This document shows, piece by piece, positions 1 through 8,552 of a stretch of DNA of 64,000 nt (position 1 is its first letter; each line of letters begins with the position of its first letter). Both the position numbers and the translations under genes were made by a program. Below the pieces are notes generated by a model, which was not told where the DNA came from, made no database searches, and saw only the letters and a list, made by a program, of their open reading frames with translations. Source of the stretch: CAZBJJ01 sp964492245 (GTDB lineage: Bacteria > Spirochaetota > Spirochaetia > Treponematales > Breznakiellaceae); contig CAZBJJ010000005.1 of NCBI GenBank assembly GCA_964492245.1, positions 14,177 through 78,176 on the forward strand, read 5' to 3'.

Positions 1-767
1 AGGTAGGCAGTGGCCGATATGACCACGGCCATGCCAAGGGACATTGCAAAAACGGCCAGTATGCCGTACAGACGCAGGCCCATAACCAGGGAAAAAAGCA
101 GGACCATGGTCGCACCTGGGCAGGGCACTAGGCTGGTAACAATTATAAGAGTCCAAACGCCCTGCTCCTTGGAGCTGTTGCCGTGTTCGTGTTTTACCTT
201 GCCGGCAAGGCGCAATAGGACCCGCACAATTAAAACAAGCGAAATAAGGGCCAGCAACATAAAGCTGGCATATTCTACCAGAAAGCTGCTATCGCTCACT
301 TCGGCAATATGGGCCACGGCCCCCTGGGCCAGACTTAAAACGCCCACTAAAAGGACGGCGCTCAGTGCGTGGATTGTTGCCGACAAAAACCCGGCCAAGG
401 CTGGCTTCCACCAAGCGGCCTTTCGCGCAATAAAAAGGCTAAAAACGACGGTTTTGCGGTGGCCGGGGCCGGCTGCATGTAAAAACCCATAGACAAAGGC
501 AAAGGCCAGTACGAGCAAAAGGGTAGATTTCGATGCATCCTCTGCAATGGCAGAAAAAAGCTCTGCTATGCGTTCGCGCAGCTCAAATTGCAATTTGGAA
601 ATGTGTCGGTAAAATTGCCCACTCCCAGAACCTGTCATTGGGGCGGGAAGGGCTTTTTTTTCGCTGGGGTTTGTAAAGGGATTTGCCATCAATTTAACGG
701 GCAGAGGGGCAAGGCCCAATACAAAAGAAAAAACTAAAAATGCCGCAAGGCGGCGAGGTCTATTCAA
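1..767 (-). CDS. NicO-family nickel/cobalt transporter (3' end cut by window)
   Basis: The minus frame is open from a TTG start at 767 to the window edge, giving about 255 residues. It begins with a signal-like segment (MNRPRRLAAFLVFSFVLG), followed by several membrane segments. The motif HAAGPGHRK matches the HxxGPGHxK signature of NicO/RcnA-type Ni2+/Co2+ transporters of the inner membrane, and a short His-containing loop (KVKHEHGNSS) separates later helices. The start overlaps the stop of the upstream DUF1007 gene by 8 bases, which indicates translational coupling. DUF1007 and NicO proteins are commonly paired, so the two probably act together. The TTG start is inferred; an ATG lies some 25 codons downstream. 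The C terminus lies outside the window. Confidence 0.85.
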   Translation of the reverse strand, partial: MNRPRRLAAFLVFSFVLGLAPLPVKLMANPFTNPSEKKALPAPMTGSGSGQFYRHISKLQFELRERIAELFSAIAEDASKSTLLLVLAFAFVYGFLHAAGPGHRKTVVFSLFIARKAAWWKPALAGFLSATIHALSAVLLVGVLSLAQGAVAHIAEVSDSSFLVEYASFMLLALISLVLIVRVLLRLAGKVKHEHGNSSKEQGVWTLIIVTSLVPCPGATMVLLFSLVMGLRLYGILAVFAMSLGMAVVISATAY

Positions 768-1422
768 AACGAATCTCTATTTCTTCGGGATAGGCGGTCT
801 CAAGGCCCGGCTTCCAGCTGGCATAGACAGTGCTATCCGTCGCCGCCCCAAAGGGATTGTAATATACCGGATAATCTTTATTTTCCTTGCGTGTCCAAAT
901 GGGAACTGCAGCTCCATCCAGTTTTTGGACAATGCTCACCGCCGGCTGGCGGTATTCAATATCGCAATAAAAAGTTGTATCGAAAATGGCCAGCGAAAAA
1001 TTGTTGCCCAGCTTGTTCTGTGCCAAGGGGATAAAAAACCGATAATTAAGTGCTGCATCGTCGACCCAGGCAGAAAAATTGCTCACCGAAATAGGGCTAA
1101 AACGCTTCTGGCCCACTCGAATTAAAACAAAATAGCCATAGTGTTCAAGATTTTTAAAACCATAATTGTACATCTTCTCGTTTTCCTGTGCAGAAAACAC
1201 CCGCCTTCCCTTACCACCAGAACCTGGTAGGCCGGCCCCCTGCAGCATGTTTATACTGAACATCTGGTCGAATTCCCACTCTACCCAGGCGCCATCGCAG
1301 CGTTCTCCAGTAAATTCATATTCTATTTTGGCCTTGGCCCAGACATGGGGGTGGGCGGCAAGAGGTGCAAGGTTCGGTAAACCAATAGCTCCAAGCAGAG
1401 CGAAGTAAAAAAGTTTTCGCAT
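760..1422 (-). CDS. DUF1007 periplasmic protein paired with NicO transporter
   Basis: This is a 220-residue exported protein. A signal peptide (MRKLFYFALLGAIGLPNLAPLAA) is followed at once by HPHVW, the hallmark N terminus of mature DUF1007 proteins, where the histidines are suspected to bind metal. The start at 1422 is supported by an AAGGAC ribosome site just upstream; the frame stays open further upstream, but inside the preceding gene. It sits between the SDR gene (2-base gap) and the NicO gene (8-base overlap), so the three are probably one transcript. The biochemical role of the family is not settled; a periplasmic metal-handling partner for the transporter is an inference. Confidence 0.85.
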   Translation of the reverse strand: MRKLFYFALLGAIGLPNLAPLAAHPHVWAKAKIEYEFTGERCDGAWVEWEFDQMFSINMLQGAGLPGSGGKGRRVFSAQENEKMYNYGFKNLEHYGYFVLIRVGQKRFSPISVSNFSAWVDDAALNYRFFIPLAQNKLGNNFSLAIFDTTFYCDIEYRQPAVSIVQKLDGAAVPIWTRKENKDYPVYYNPFGAATDSTVYASWKPGLETAYPEEIEIRFE

Positions 1423-1423
1423 T

Positions 1424-2272
1424 TCAGTCCTTCTTTGCGTGTGGTCGGCGCAGATGCCGCCAGGCAAAGCGCGCACTAATTTTTCTGCCAAAAAGCCAGC
1501 TGGCAAATCGGTTTAGCTGCCAATTAAGGTAGGGCACCGATATCCAGCGCCCTCTTCCCGCCTGTTTTAGGGCCCGCCGTACCATTTTATCGGCTGTTAG
1601 GCCCCCGGCTACCTCCTTGCGCAGGCCGCCCGATGCCACAAGGGCAAATTCGCTTTGCACCGAGCCCGGACAAAAGGCATGCACCTTAATGCCCTGCCCC
1701 TCCCACTCGGCGGCCAGGGCGGCGCTCAGGCTAAGTACATAGGCCTTGCTGGCCGCATACACGGCAAAGCCGGCTAAGGGGGCAAAGGCAGCAAGACTGG
1801 CTACATTTATAACAAGGCTGCCATTAAAAAGATACTTTCCAAGAAGGGCGCAGGCCTGGGTAAGCGAGCGGCAATTTAGGTCAATCTGGCCCAGCTGCCA
1901 ATCGCTGTCCACTTCTAAAAGAGGGCCATAGCAGCCATAGCCCGCATTGTTTATCAAAACTGATAGCCGCAAGGAGGGCTCATTGCAGAATTCTTGGGCC
2001 ACGGTGTTTATCGAGTCGCTATCAGTTAGATCGAGGGCAAAGAGGCGAATGGCGATAGTGGTATCAATATTCAATAAATCCTGTTTAAGCTCTTGTAGCC
2101 GTTCAGCGCGGCGGGCAAGGAGCCATATTTCGTCAAATTGTGGCAAGTGATCTATTGGCCTTTGGTTTTTTATTTGAAGAGCCCGCCGATTTTTAACAAG
2201 CTGCAGGGCAAATTCCCGGCCTATTCCAGAAGAGGCGCCGGTGACAATTGCAATGTTTTTATATGCTTCCAT
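1424..2272 (-). CDS. Short-chain dehydrogenase/reductase (SDR)
   Basis: This 282-residue cytoplasmic protein has a classical SDR Rossmann fold. TGASSGIG at residues 11-18 is the dinucleotide-binding motif, NNAG follows the fourth strand, and a YAASK segment supplies the Tyr-x3-Lys catalytic pair. The substrate cannot be told from sequence; the C-terminal layout resembles the DltE/YqjQ-like group often called 'SDR family NAD(P)-dependent oxidoreductase'. The start at 2272 has a GAGG ribosome site six bases upstream; an open extension to 2353 is probably untranslated. The gene leads the minus-strand group with DUF1007 and NicO, with no obvious functional link, and is divergent from the MATE gene at 2376. 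Confidence 0.88.
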   Translation of the reverse strand: MEAYKNIAIVTGASSGIGREFALQLVKNRRALQIKNQRPIDHLPQFDEIWLLARRAERLQELKQDLLNIDTTIAIRLFALDLTDSDSINTVAQEFCNEPSLRLSVLINNAGYGCYGPLLEVDSDWQLGQIDLNCRSLTQACALLGKYLFNGSLVINVASLAAFAPLAGFAVYAASKAYVLSLSAALAAEWEGQGIKVHAFCPGSVQSEFALVASGGLRKEVAGGLTADKMVRRALKQAGRGRWISVPYLNWQLNRFASWLFGRKISARFAWRHLRRPHAKKD

Positions 2273-2361
2273 TAAAACCTCGTCAAGATTATGCCATGTA
2301 GGTATTACAATGTTAAGTGCAATAGGCGGAGCAATATGTATTGTATATATCATTTAGAATC

Positions 2362-2367
2362 TATACT
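2362..2367 (+). promoter_or_regulatory. Candidate -10 box of a leaderless MATE transcript
   Basis: TATACT lies eight bases before the ATG at 2376, and no Shine-Dalgarno sequence is visible. A -35 box is poor (TTGTAT at 2341-2346 with a 15-base spacer). Transcription would start at or within a few bases of the ATG. Confidence 0.4.
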
Positions 2368-2375
2368 TTATATAT

Positions 2376-3797
2376 ATGCACGAAACCGATACAGCTTCCG
2401 ATATAGGCAAATCGCTGCCCACCGCCAACAAAGAACAGACGGAAAGCAGCACAGTTCAACGCACTGCATTTTTAGGCTCAGAACAAATATTTCCCCTGCT
2501 CTTAAAAATGGGCATTCCCGCAACAGTGGGTATGCTGGTAAATGCGCTTTATAATGTCGTCGACTCAATTTTTGTAGGCCAGTGGGTCTCGCCCCTGGCC
2601 ATTGGGGCACTTACCATTGTATTTCCCATTCAAATGATAGCTTCGGCCCTTGCCCAGGCCATAGGTGTGGGATCCGCTTCCATCGTCTCGCGCAAACTGG
2701 GCGAAAAGCAGGCCGAAGATGCGGCAAAAATTGTGGGTTCTTCGTATACGGTGGTGCTGCTGGTAAATTTAGTGCTGGTGGGTATTGCCTATCTCTTTAT
2801 GGACGATCTGCTTAAACTCTTTGGTGCCCGCGGCGAAATTTTACCCCTGGCTCGCGAATATTTAGCTGCCGTTGCCCCGGGCCTCTTCTTTTTTGGCTCT
2901 TCCATGGTGGCAAACAACCTTATTCGCGCCGAGGGAAATCCGAAGGCCTCGATGAATGGCATGTTAATTGGTGCTGGCACAAATATTGTGCTGGACCCCA
3001 TTTTCATTCTTGTCTTTGGCATGGGCGTGCGCGGAGCTGCCATCGCCACCGTTATTAGCCAAGTGGTATCTGCTGCCTACCTGTTCTCGCTGTATCCCCG
3101 CAAAAAAAGTCATATTCAGCTACAACGCAAAGATTTTCGCCCCAATCTGCGCCTTGCCGGCGACAGTTTCTTTCTGGGTTTGCCTGCCTTTATTCAGTCG
3201 GCCGGAATGAGTGTGTTAGCCCTTATTTTAAATAATAGCCTGGCCTTTTACGGCGGGGACGATGCGGTAAGTGTCTACGGCATGGTAAACCGATTGATTA
3301 TGTTGGTAATCTTTCCCATTTTGGGCATTGCCCAGGGCTTCCAGCCAATTATTGGCTTTAACTATGGGGCAAAAAACTGGGATCGGGTAAAACGCACTAT
3401 TGGCGTTACCCTTGCCACGGTGTTTACCCTGGGCTGTGTGGCCTTTGCCCTGCTTATGCTCTTCCCCTCGCTCTTTATTCGGCTTTTTACGCCAGAAGTG
3501 AGCTATATACAAAAAGGTGCCAGAGTATTGCGCATTCTTATATTTTTTATTCCCCTGGGAGCTCTTCAAATAATTGGCGCCACCTATTTCCAGGCCATTG
3601 GCAAGCGCACCCAATCGCTCTTGCTCGGCCTTTCTCGCCAATTTTTGGTGCTCATTCCCCTTTTGCTGGTCTTGCCAAGACTTTTGGGGCTGGACGGTCT
3701 TTGGTTTGCCTATCCGCTGGCCGATTTGGTCTCGGTGGTCATTACCGCCGCCCTGTTTTTGCGGGAAGTTGCCCAATTAGGAGTTAAAAAAGCATGA
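2376..3797 (+). CDS. MATE family efflux transporter (first of tandem pair)
   Basis: This 473-residue inner-membrane protein has about twelve hydrophobic segments in two halves, each beginning with the MATE-type pattern (PATVGMLVNALYNVVDSIFVG in the first half). MATE proteins export drugs, cations or metabolites using a Na+ or H+ gradient; the substrate is unknown here. An N-terminal hydrophilic tail of about 35 residues precedes the first helix. The gene has no visible ribosome site and may be translated from a leaderless mRNA. Its TGA stop overlaps the ATG of the next MATE gene (ATGA at 3794-3797), so the pair is co-transcribed and could work on related substrates or as partners. Confidence 0.93.
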   Translation: MHETDTASDIGKSLPTANKEQTESSTVQRTAFLGSEQIFPLLLKMGIPATVGMLVNALYNVVDSIFVGQWVSPLAIGALTIVFPIQMIASALAQAIGVGSASIVSRKLGEKQAEDAAKIVGSSYTVVLLVNLVLVGIAYLFMDDLLKLFGARGEILPLAREYLAAVAPGLFFFGSSMVANNLIRAEGNPKASMNGMLIGAGTNIVLDPIFILVFGMGVRGAAIATVISQVVSAAYLFSLYPRKKSHIQLQRKDFRPNLRLAGDSFFLGLPAFIQSAGMSVLALILNNSLAFYGGDDAVSVYGMVNRLIMLVIFPILGIAQGFQPIIGFNYGAKNWDRVKRTIGVTLATVFTLGCVAFALLMLFPSLFIRLFTPEVSYIQKGARVLRILIFFIPLGALQIIGATYFQAIGKRTQSLLLGLSRQFLVLIPLLLVLPRLLGLDGLWFAYPLADLVSVVITAALFLREVAQLGVKKA

Positions 3798-5197
3798 TAA
3801 ATAAAGCAGTCCTTGGCCGGTCAAGTTCCGGCGAAAACCCCTTGGGGAATCAGCCTATTGGCAGGCTTCTCTTAAAATTTGCCGTTCCCAGCATTATTGC
3901 CATGTTGGTGGGAGCCCTGTACAATATTGTGGATCAGTTTTTTATTGGGCAAAAAATTGGGGTCTTAGGCAATGCGGCTACGAATATTGCCTTTCCCCTT
4001 TCCACCTCCTGCGTGGCCATTGGGCTTCTTTTTGGCATTGGCGGAGCAGCTGCCTTCAATCTTGCCATGGGGGCCGGTGAGCGCGAGCGGGCCACCAGTT
4101 TGGTGGGAAATGCGCTGGTCATGCTTTTTGGTCTGGGTACCCTCCTTGCGGTGGGGACCCTGCTTTTTTTAAAGCCTCTTTTAACTTTTTTTGGCTCGCC
4201 AGATAATGTATTGCCCTATGCGATTCAATACACGAGCATTACCGCCCTGGGCTTTCCCTTTCTTATTTTTTCTACCGGAGGCGGGCATTTAATTCGTGCC
4301 GATGGCTCGCCACAGTTTGCCATGCTGTGCAATCTTTCCGGGGCAGTAATCAATACTATTTTAGACCCCATTTTTATCTTTGGTCTGGATATGGACATGG
4401 CTGGGGCTGCCTGGGCTACGGTAATTGGCCAGCTTTTTTCCTTTGGTATGGCGGTCTATTATTTTACCCACTACAAAACGGTGCAGTTAAAACTTCAGCA
4501 TCTTATGTTAAAATGGAAGTTCATCTGGCGTGTGGCCTCCTTGGGGGCGGCGCCCGCTTTTAACCAGCTTGCCATGATGGTGGTGCAGATTACCATGAAC
4601 AAATCGCTTACCTATTACGGGGCCATGTCGAAGTATGGTAAGGAAATTCCGCTGGCCAGTGTGGGTATTATTTCCAAGGTGGCCATGATATTTTTTGCGG
4701 TTATCATTGGTATTTCACAGGGCATGCAGCCCATTGTAAGTTTTAATTATGGGGCACGCAAATTTGATAGGGCAAGGCGGGCCTATACGCTGGCTTTAAA
4801 AAGTGGCTTTGTGCTCTCCTTATTTGCATCGACGCTGTTTATGAGCATTCCCCGCCAGATTATTTCCCTTTTTGGCGAGGGTTCCGCCGAATATTTTGCC
4901 TTTTCGGTGTCTTTTTTCCGCATCTTCTTCTTTTTTACCTTTATCAATTTTGTTCAGCCTATGTCGTCAAATTTCTTTACCGCGATTGGCGTACCAAAAA
5001 AGGGCATCTTTCTTTCACTCACCCGCCAAATTATCTTTCTCCTGCCCCTTATCCTTATTTTCCCGCTATTTATGGGCATCAATGGCATTGTTTTTGCTGG
5101 CCCGATTGCCGATTTTATCGCCTTTTTGGTCTCGGTTATTATGATTCGCAGAGAATTTAAATTGATGGGCGCTTCCCCGAAAATTTCACCTAAATAG
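3794..5197 (+). CDS. MATE family efflux transporter (second of tandem pair)
   Basis: This 467-residue polytopic membrane protein is a clear paralogue of the gene before it (PSIIAMLVGALYNIVDQFFIG against PATVGMLVNALYNVVDSIFVG). A ribosome site AGGAG lies about ten bases before the ATG, inside the end of the upstream gene. It has the usual two-bundle MATE length. No regulator adjoins the pair and the substrate is not predictable. The tandem probably arose by duplication, although the two sequences are now well diverged. Confidence 0.93.
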   Translation: MINKAVLGRSSSGENPLGNQPIGRLLLKFAVPSIIAMLVGALYNIVDQFFIGQKIGVLGNAATNIAFPLSTSCVAIGLLFGIGGAAAFNLAMGAGERERATSLVGNALVMLFGLGTLLAVGTLLFLKPLLTFFGSPDNVLPYAIQYTSITALGFPFLIFSTGGGHLIRADGSPQFAMLCNLSGAVINTILDPIFIFGLDMDMAGAAWATVIGQLFSFGMAVYYFTHYKTVQLKLQHLMLKWKFIWRVASLGAAPAFNQLAMMVVQITMNKSLTYYGAMSKYGKEIPLASVGIISKVAMIFFAVIIGISQGMQPIVSFNYGARKFDRARRAYTLALKSGFVLSLFASTLFMSIPRQIISLFGEGSAEYFAFSVSFFRIFFFFTFINFVQPMSSNFFTAIGVPKKGIFLSLTRQIIFLLPLILIFPLFMGINGIVFAGPIADFIAFLVSVIMIRREFKLMGASPKISPK

Positions 5198-5252
5198 TCG
5201 GTTTTGGAGAGAATAAAAAAATATTTGACAAGCTAAAACGGCGGGGCCCGTC

Positions 5253-7967
5253 TTATTTCTCCGTTAGACTAAACACACCATCCCAATTTGGCTCTGGCGG
5301 GGTGGCAATGAATTTTTTACAGCGGTTAAGATAGGTCAGGGAGGGACCGTCCTCTGGGCGCTCCTCGTGGAGCTTTAAAAATAATTTACCGGCCTTCTTC
5401 CAATCGCGACTGTCGAAAACCTGGTGCGCTTGGGCAAAGCGGTCGAGGTAGTCCAGGGTTTGGTCGTCGGTTTCGCTTACAAGGCCCAAGACCTCCCAGA
5501 GCTGGACCGGCGTGTTAATACCTACAACGCGCACCGGGTCGAAGCGACGGTAAAGGAATTCGTTTCCCGCCTCCTGCTTGGTCATATCGGAAATTAAAAT
5601 CCAACTGCCGTATTGCTTGTTTACCCCCTCTAGGCGGGCAGCCAAGTTTACCGCATTGCCCATAATGGTATAGTCCATTTTTTGCTGTGTTCCCATATTG
5701 CCTACAACCATATCGCCGGTGTTAATGCCAATGCGGGTAAGCAGGGGAAAGGGAGTGGCCTTGTCCGCCAAAAACTGCTTGTTCAGCTCCGCCTCTTTTT
5801 GCTTCATGCGCACCGAAGCGTAGCAGGCAAGGCGGGCGTGGTCGGCAAGGGTAATGGGAGCGCCAAAGAAAGAGATAATGGCATCCCCCTCGAATTTATC
5901 AATAGTGCCCTTGTTCTCCAATATTAAATCGCTCATTGCCGAAAGATAGATGTTCAACAGCGAGACAAGATCTTCGGGATCCAGCTTTTCGCTGATAGTG
6001 GAAAAGCCCTTTACGTCGGTAAAAATAGCGGTAATCCATTTTTTTTCGCCCCCAAGGCGCAGCATGGCAGGGTTGTCCATAATTTGATTTATAACATCCG
6101 GCGAAAGATAGGTGCTCCAGGCCTTGCGTAAAAAATTCTTTTCGCGCTCTGCCACAATAAAGGTGGCAATGGTATAGGTGATAAACGAAAGGAAGACAGC
6201 CACTGTTATGTTCAATGCAGGCAGGTAGAATCCCGAAAAATGAAAGGCAAGATAGCAAGCTACTAGCACAATAAGGGTACTGGAGGCGCCGACGAGCATT
6301 TGTAGGCGGGTTTTGAGCTTGGCAATGAGGAAGATAATGCCAAAGCTCAGTAAAATATTGAGTACAATGGCCGACCACTGGGGGGCCTCGGACAGGAAGT
6401 CGTTTTGATAAATAGTGTTAAGAACAGTGGCGTGGGTGCCAACGTTAATGTATTTTTCGTCGAAGGGATTGGCGCCAATATCGGTGGTGGCCGTGGCGGT
6501 CCAGCCCACAATACAGGTTTTGCCATCTAGCCCCTGTCGCAACAGGTCTTCTTGGGTCTTTACCGTGTTTTGTATGTTAAGGCAGTTGGTATAAATGCTG
6601 GCAAAGCGCGTGTTCAGGGCATTGTAGAGTTCGGGATCCTGGTCTTCGTCGGCATCGCGGGCAGCAAAAATAAGTTTTTGGATATGATTTTGCCAATTTT
6701 CCTGTAGAAAATCTGCAACAGACTCTTTAAAGGCCGCCTTACTTGCAAGCCAGGCAGCTCGATCTTCGGGTTTGCCACTTTCTAAGGCAATGTGGAGCTG
6801 ATTCTCTTGGAGTGACCAATGAGCAAGTGGCCCCTGCAATGGGTTGGGCCCATCAAAAAGAAGCCAGGCCTCTTGGCTGGCTAAAAGGCGCAGGTTTTCG
6901 ATTAAAAGATCTTCGTTGTCGCGATATTCTAAAAGGCGGAAAAAAGAGGTGTGGGAAAAACTCTGGTAATAGGATTTTTTGGGCCAGCGCAGGAGCATTT
7001 GTCCATGTTTATCCAGGGGAATATGTATATCCTGTTTGATGCCATCAATATTGGCATCGAGAATTCGAATGTTGTGAGGGTTTAAAATTATTTCGGGCCG
7101 GTCCATCGAGTCGATAAGGGGAGAAAAGGCCAGTTGCAGATAATATTTGTCGTTTATGTTGTGAACAAGGCTTATACGGCGACGCACGCCGTCGCTATCA
7201 ATTTCCACATTGGTAAAACCGGCCCCCGCGGCGCGTGAACTGACCTCCATTATGGGAATAAGATAATCGATAAAATGCGGTTTCTTATGTCGGTTGTCCT
7301 GAACCCGAGGGTAGGCAAATTTCTTTTCGGTCAGACCTCGAAGCTCCTCGCTTATATAGTCTCCTCTTCCGTCCTGCGCATTTATCGTAACAAAGGCCTT
7401 GCCAAAAAGGGCCATGGCCTTGCCTAAATAGCTGTCGTTTTCCATTGCCACAGCCTGGGTCTTTTTATAAAGATCATCGCGGCTTTCATCGATAAGCTCG
7501 ACGAGCATATCGCCGTATTCGCCGGCATCGGATAGGGGTATTTGTCCGCTCCCCAGGGAGTTAAAGAGAAAGCCCACGTTGGAGCTAATCTCCTCGAAGG
7601 CCAGGTTGAATTCGCTGGCTAAGCCGCGTTCCAGAAAATCTCTATTTATACTTTTAGGGCTTTGCTGAAGATATTCAATATCGAAGACGACATATTGGGC
7701 ACCAATTTCGGCAAGGGTTTCAAGGCCTCGCCCTACAAGGCCCCTTGGCCAGGGCCAGGAGGTGGTGCGTACAATGGAGGGCTCGTCGATATCCAAGAGC
7801 ACAATGCGGGGGTCTTCCTTAACGGCCGGTTTAATATTCAGGAAGATATCGAACATTTTGCTTTCAAGATTCTCGCCAAAGTTGGTATAGCCAATTGCGG
7901 CAAGGGCGCCTCCAATTAAAAGGGGAATAAGAGTTTGGCGGCGAAAAGAGATACCCTGCTTTTTCAT
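5253..7967 (-). CDS. CHASE2-domain adenylate/guanylate cyclase
   Basis: This 904-residue protein has an N-terminal membrane anchor, a large extracytoplasmic CHASE2 sensor domain (about residues 35-430), three closely spaced membrane helices, then a cytoplasmic class III cyclase domain and a short C-terminal tail. The cyclase shows both metal-binding aspartates (FTDVKGF and FEGDAI) and the transition-state Asn/Arg motif (YTIMGNAVNLAARLE), so it should be active; YT at the purine-specifying position favours ATP over GTP. The start at 7967 follows AAGGAG. It is divergent from the envelope operon at 8105-10451, whose last gene encodes a FecR-domain protein. CHASE2 cyclases and FecR proteins are often neighbours, suggesting an envelope-sensing cAMP pathway (inference). 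Confidence 0.92.
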   Translation of the reverse strand: MKKQGISFRRQTLIPLLIGGALAAIGYTNFGENLESKMFDIFLNIKPAVKEDPRIVLLDIDEPSIVRTTSWPWPRGLVGRGLETLAEIGAQYVVFDIEYLQQSPKSINRDFLERGLASEFNLAFEEISSNVGFLFNSLGSGQIPLSDAGEYGDMLVELIDESRDDLYKKTQAVAMENDSYLGKAMALFGKAFVTINAQDGRGDYISEELRGLTEKKFAYPRVQDNRHKKPHFIDYLIPIMEVSSRAAGAGFTNVEIDSDGVRRRISLVHNINDKYYLQLAFSPLIDSMDRPEIILNPHNIRILDANIDGIKQDIHIPLDKHGQMLLRWPKKSYYQSFSHTSFFRLLEYRDNEDLLIENLRLLASQEAWLLFDGPNPLQGPLAHWSLQENQLHIALESGKPEDRAAWLASKAAFKESVADFLQENWQNHIQKLIFAARDADEDQDPELYNALNTRFASIYTNCLNIQNTVKTQEDLLRQGLDGKTCIVGWTATATTDIGANPFDEKYINVGTHATVLNTIYQNDFLSEAPQWSAIVLNILLSFGIIFLIAKLKTRLQMLVGASSTLIVLVACYLAFHFSGFYLPALNITVAVFLSFITYTIATFIVAEREKNFLRKAWSTYLSPDVINQIMDNPAMLRLGGEKKWITAIFTDVKGFSTISEKLDPEDLVSLLNIYLSAMSDLILENKGTIDKFEGDAIISFFGAPITLADHARLACYASVRMKQKEAELNKQFLADKATPFPLLTRIGINTGDMVVGNMGTQQKMDYTIMGNAVNLAARLEGVNKQYGSWILISDMTKQEAGNEFLYRRFDPVRVVGINTPVQLWEVLGLVSETDDQTLDYLDRFAQAHQVFDSRDWKKAGKLFLKLHEERPEDGPSLTYLNRCKKFIATPPEPNWDGVFSLTEK

Positions 7968-8041
7968 ACGTGCTCCTTTTGGCCAGTATACACCGGAAAT
8001 CCAAAAGTTTGATGAATAAAACACCATTTTAATCAATTTTC

Positions 8042-8070
8042 TTTATAAACGGTAAGAAATGTGCTATAAT
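8042..8070 (+). promoter_or_regulatory. Sigma70-like promoter of the envelope operon
   Basis: TTTATA at 8042-8047, a 17-base spacer, and a consensus TATAAT at 8065-8070 preceded by TGC (extended -10). Transcription should start near 8077, leaving a leader of about 28 bases with a good ribosome site before the ATG at 8105. Confidence 0.75.
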
Positions 8071-8104
8071 GGGAGTAAGTATCTTAATAAAAGGTGGTGA
8101 TAAG

Positions 8105-8551
8105 ATGCAGAGACTGTTTTTTGTCATTGGTTTTATATCAATGGCAATGGTGTTAAATGCTCAATCGAATGAGTTTTTAGACGATCTATTGGCGGTGGAG
8201 AATTTAACTGCAGGTAAGGCTGCCTATTTAGTCATGGTGGCTTCGGAGAATGTAAGCGAGGATGCCGACGAAGCGCGGGCCTTTGAGCTTATGCAAAACA
8301 TGGGATATTCACCTAAAAACGTGGAATTTTCCCAGCCCATTCGTATTCGAGATTATGCATTTATTTTGATGAAGGCCTTCGACATTAAAGGAAGTCTTAT
8401 GTATCGTCTTTTCCCCAGTCCCCGATATGCTTATCGCTCACTTTCTGCTATGCAGGTTATACAGGGTGTAAAAAATCCAAGTGATTTGTTTGATGGCAAT
8501 GCGGCAATTCAAATATTGGGCCGGGTCTTTGATATAAAAGGATTGAACTAA
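8105..8551 (+). CDS. Small secreted protein of unknown function
   Basis: This 148-residue protein has a signal peptide (MQRLFFVIGFISMAMVLNA, probable cleavage before QS). The mature part is alpha-helical in character, with a repeated pattern resembling SLH-like or spirochaete periplasmic helical domains (AAYLVMVASENV then RDYAFILMKAFDIKG). I do not recognise a named family with certainty. The start at 8105 is chosen because GGTGGTGA lies just upstream and the signal peptide begins there; an in-frame start at 8069 would add twelve unlikely residues. It is first in an operon with a beta-barrel protein (1-base gap) and a FecR-domain protein, so it probably acts in the periplasm with them. Confidence 0.75.
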   Translation: MQRLFFVIGFISMAMVLNAQSNEFLDDLLAVENLTAGKAAYLVMVASENVSEDADEARAFELMQNMGYSPKNVEFSQPIRIRDYAFILMKAFDIKGSLMYRLFPSPRYAYRSLSAMQVIQGVKNPSDLFDGNAAIQILGRVFDIKGLN

Positions 8552-8552
8552 T

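Noticed and set aside
10..492. Open frame of 160 codons on the plus strand at the window start
   Set aside because: It is the antisense shadow of the NicO transporter gene, whose minus frame has clear family motifs (HAAGPGHRK) and a signal peptide.
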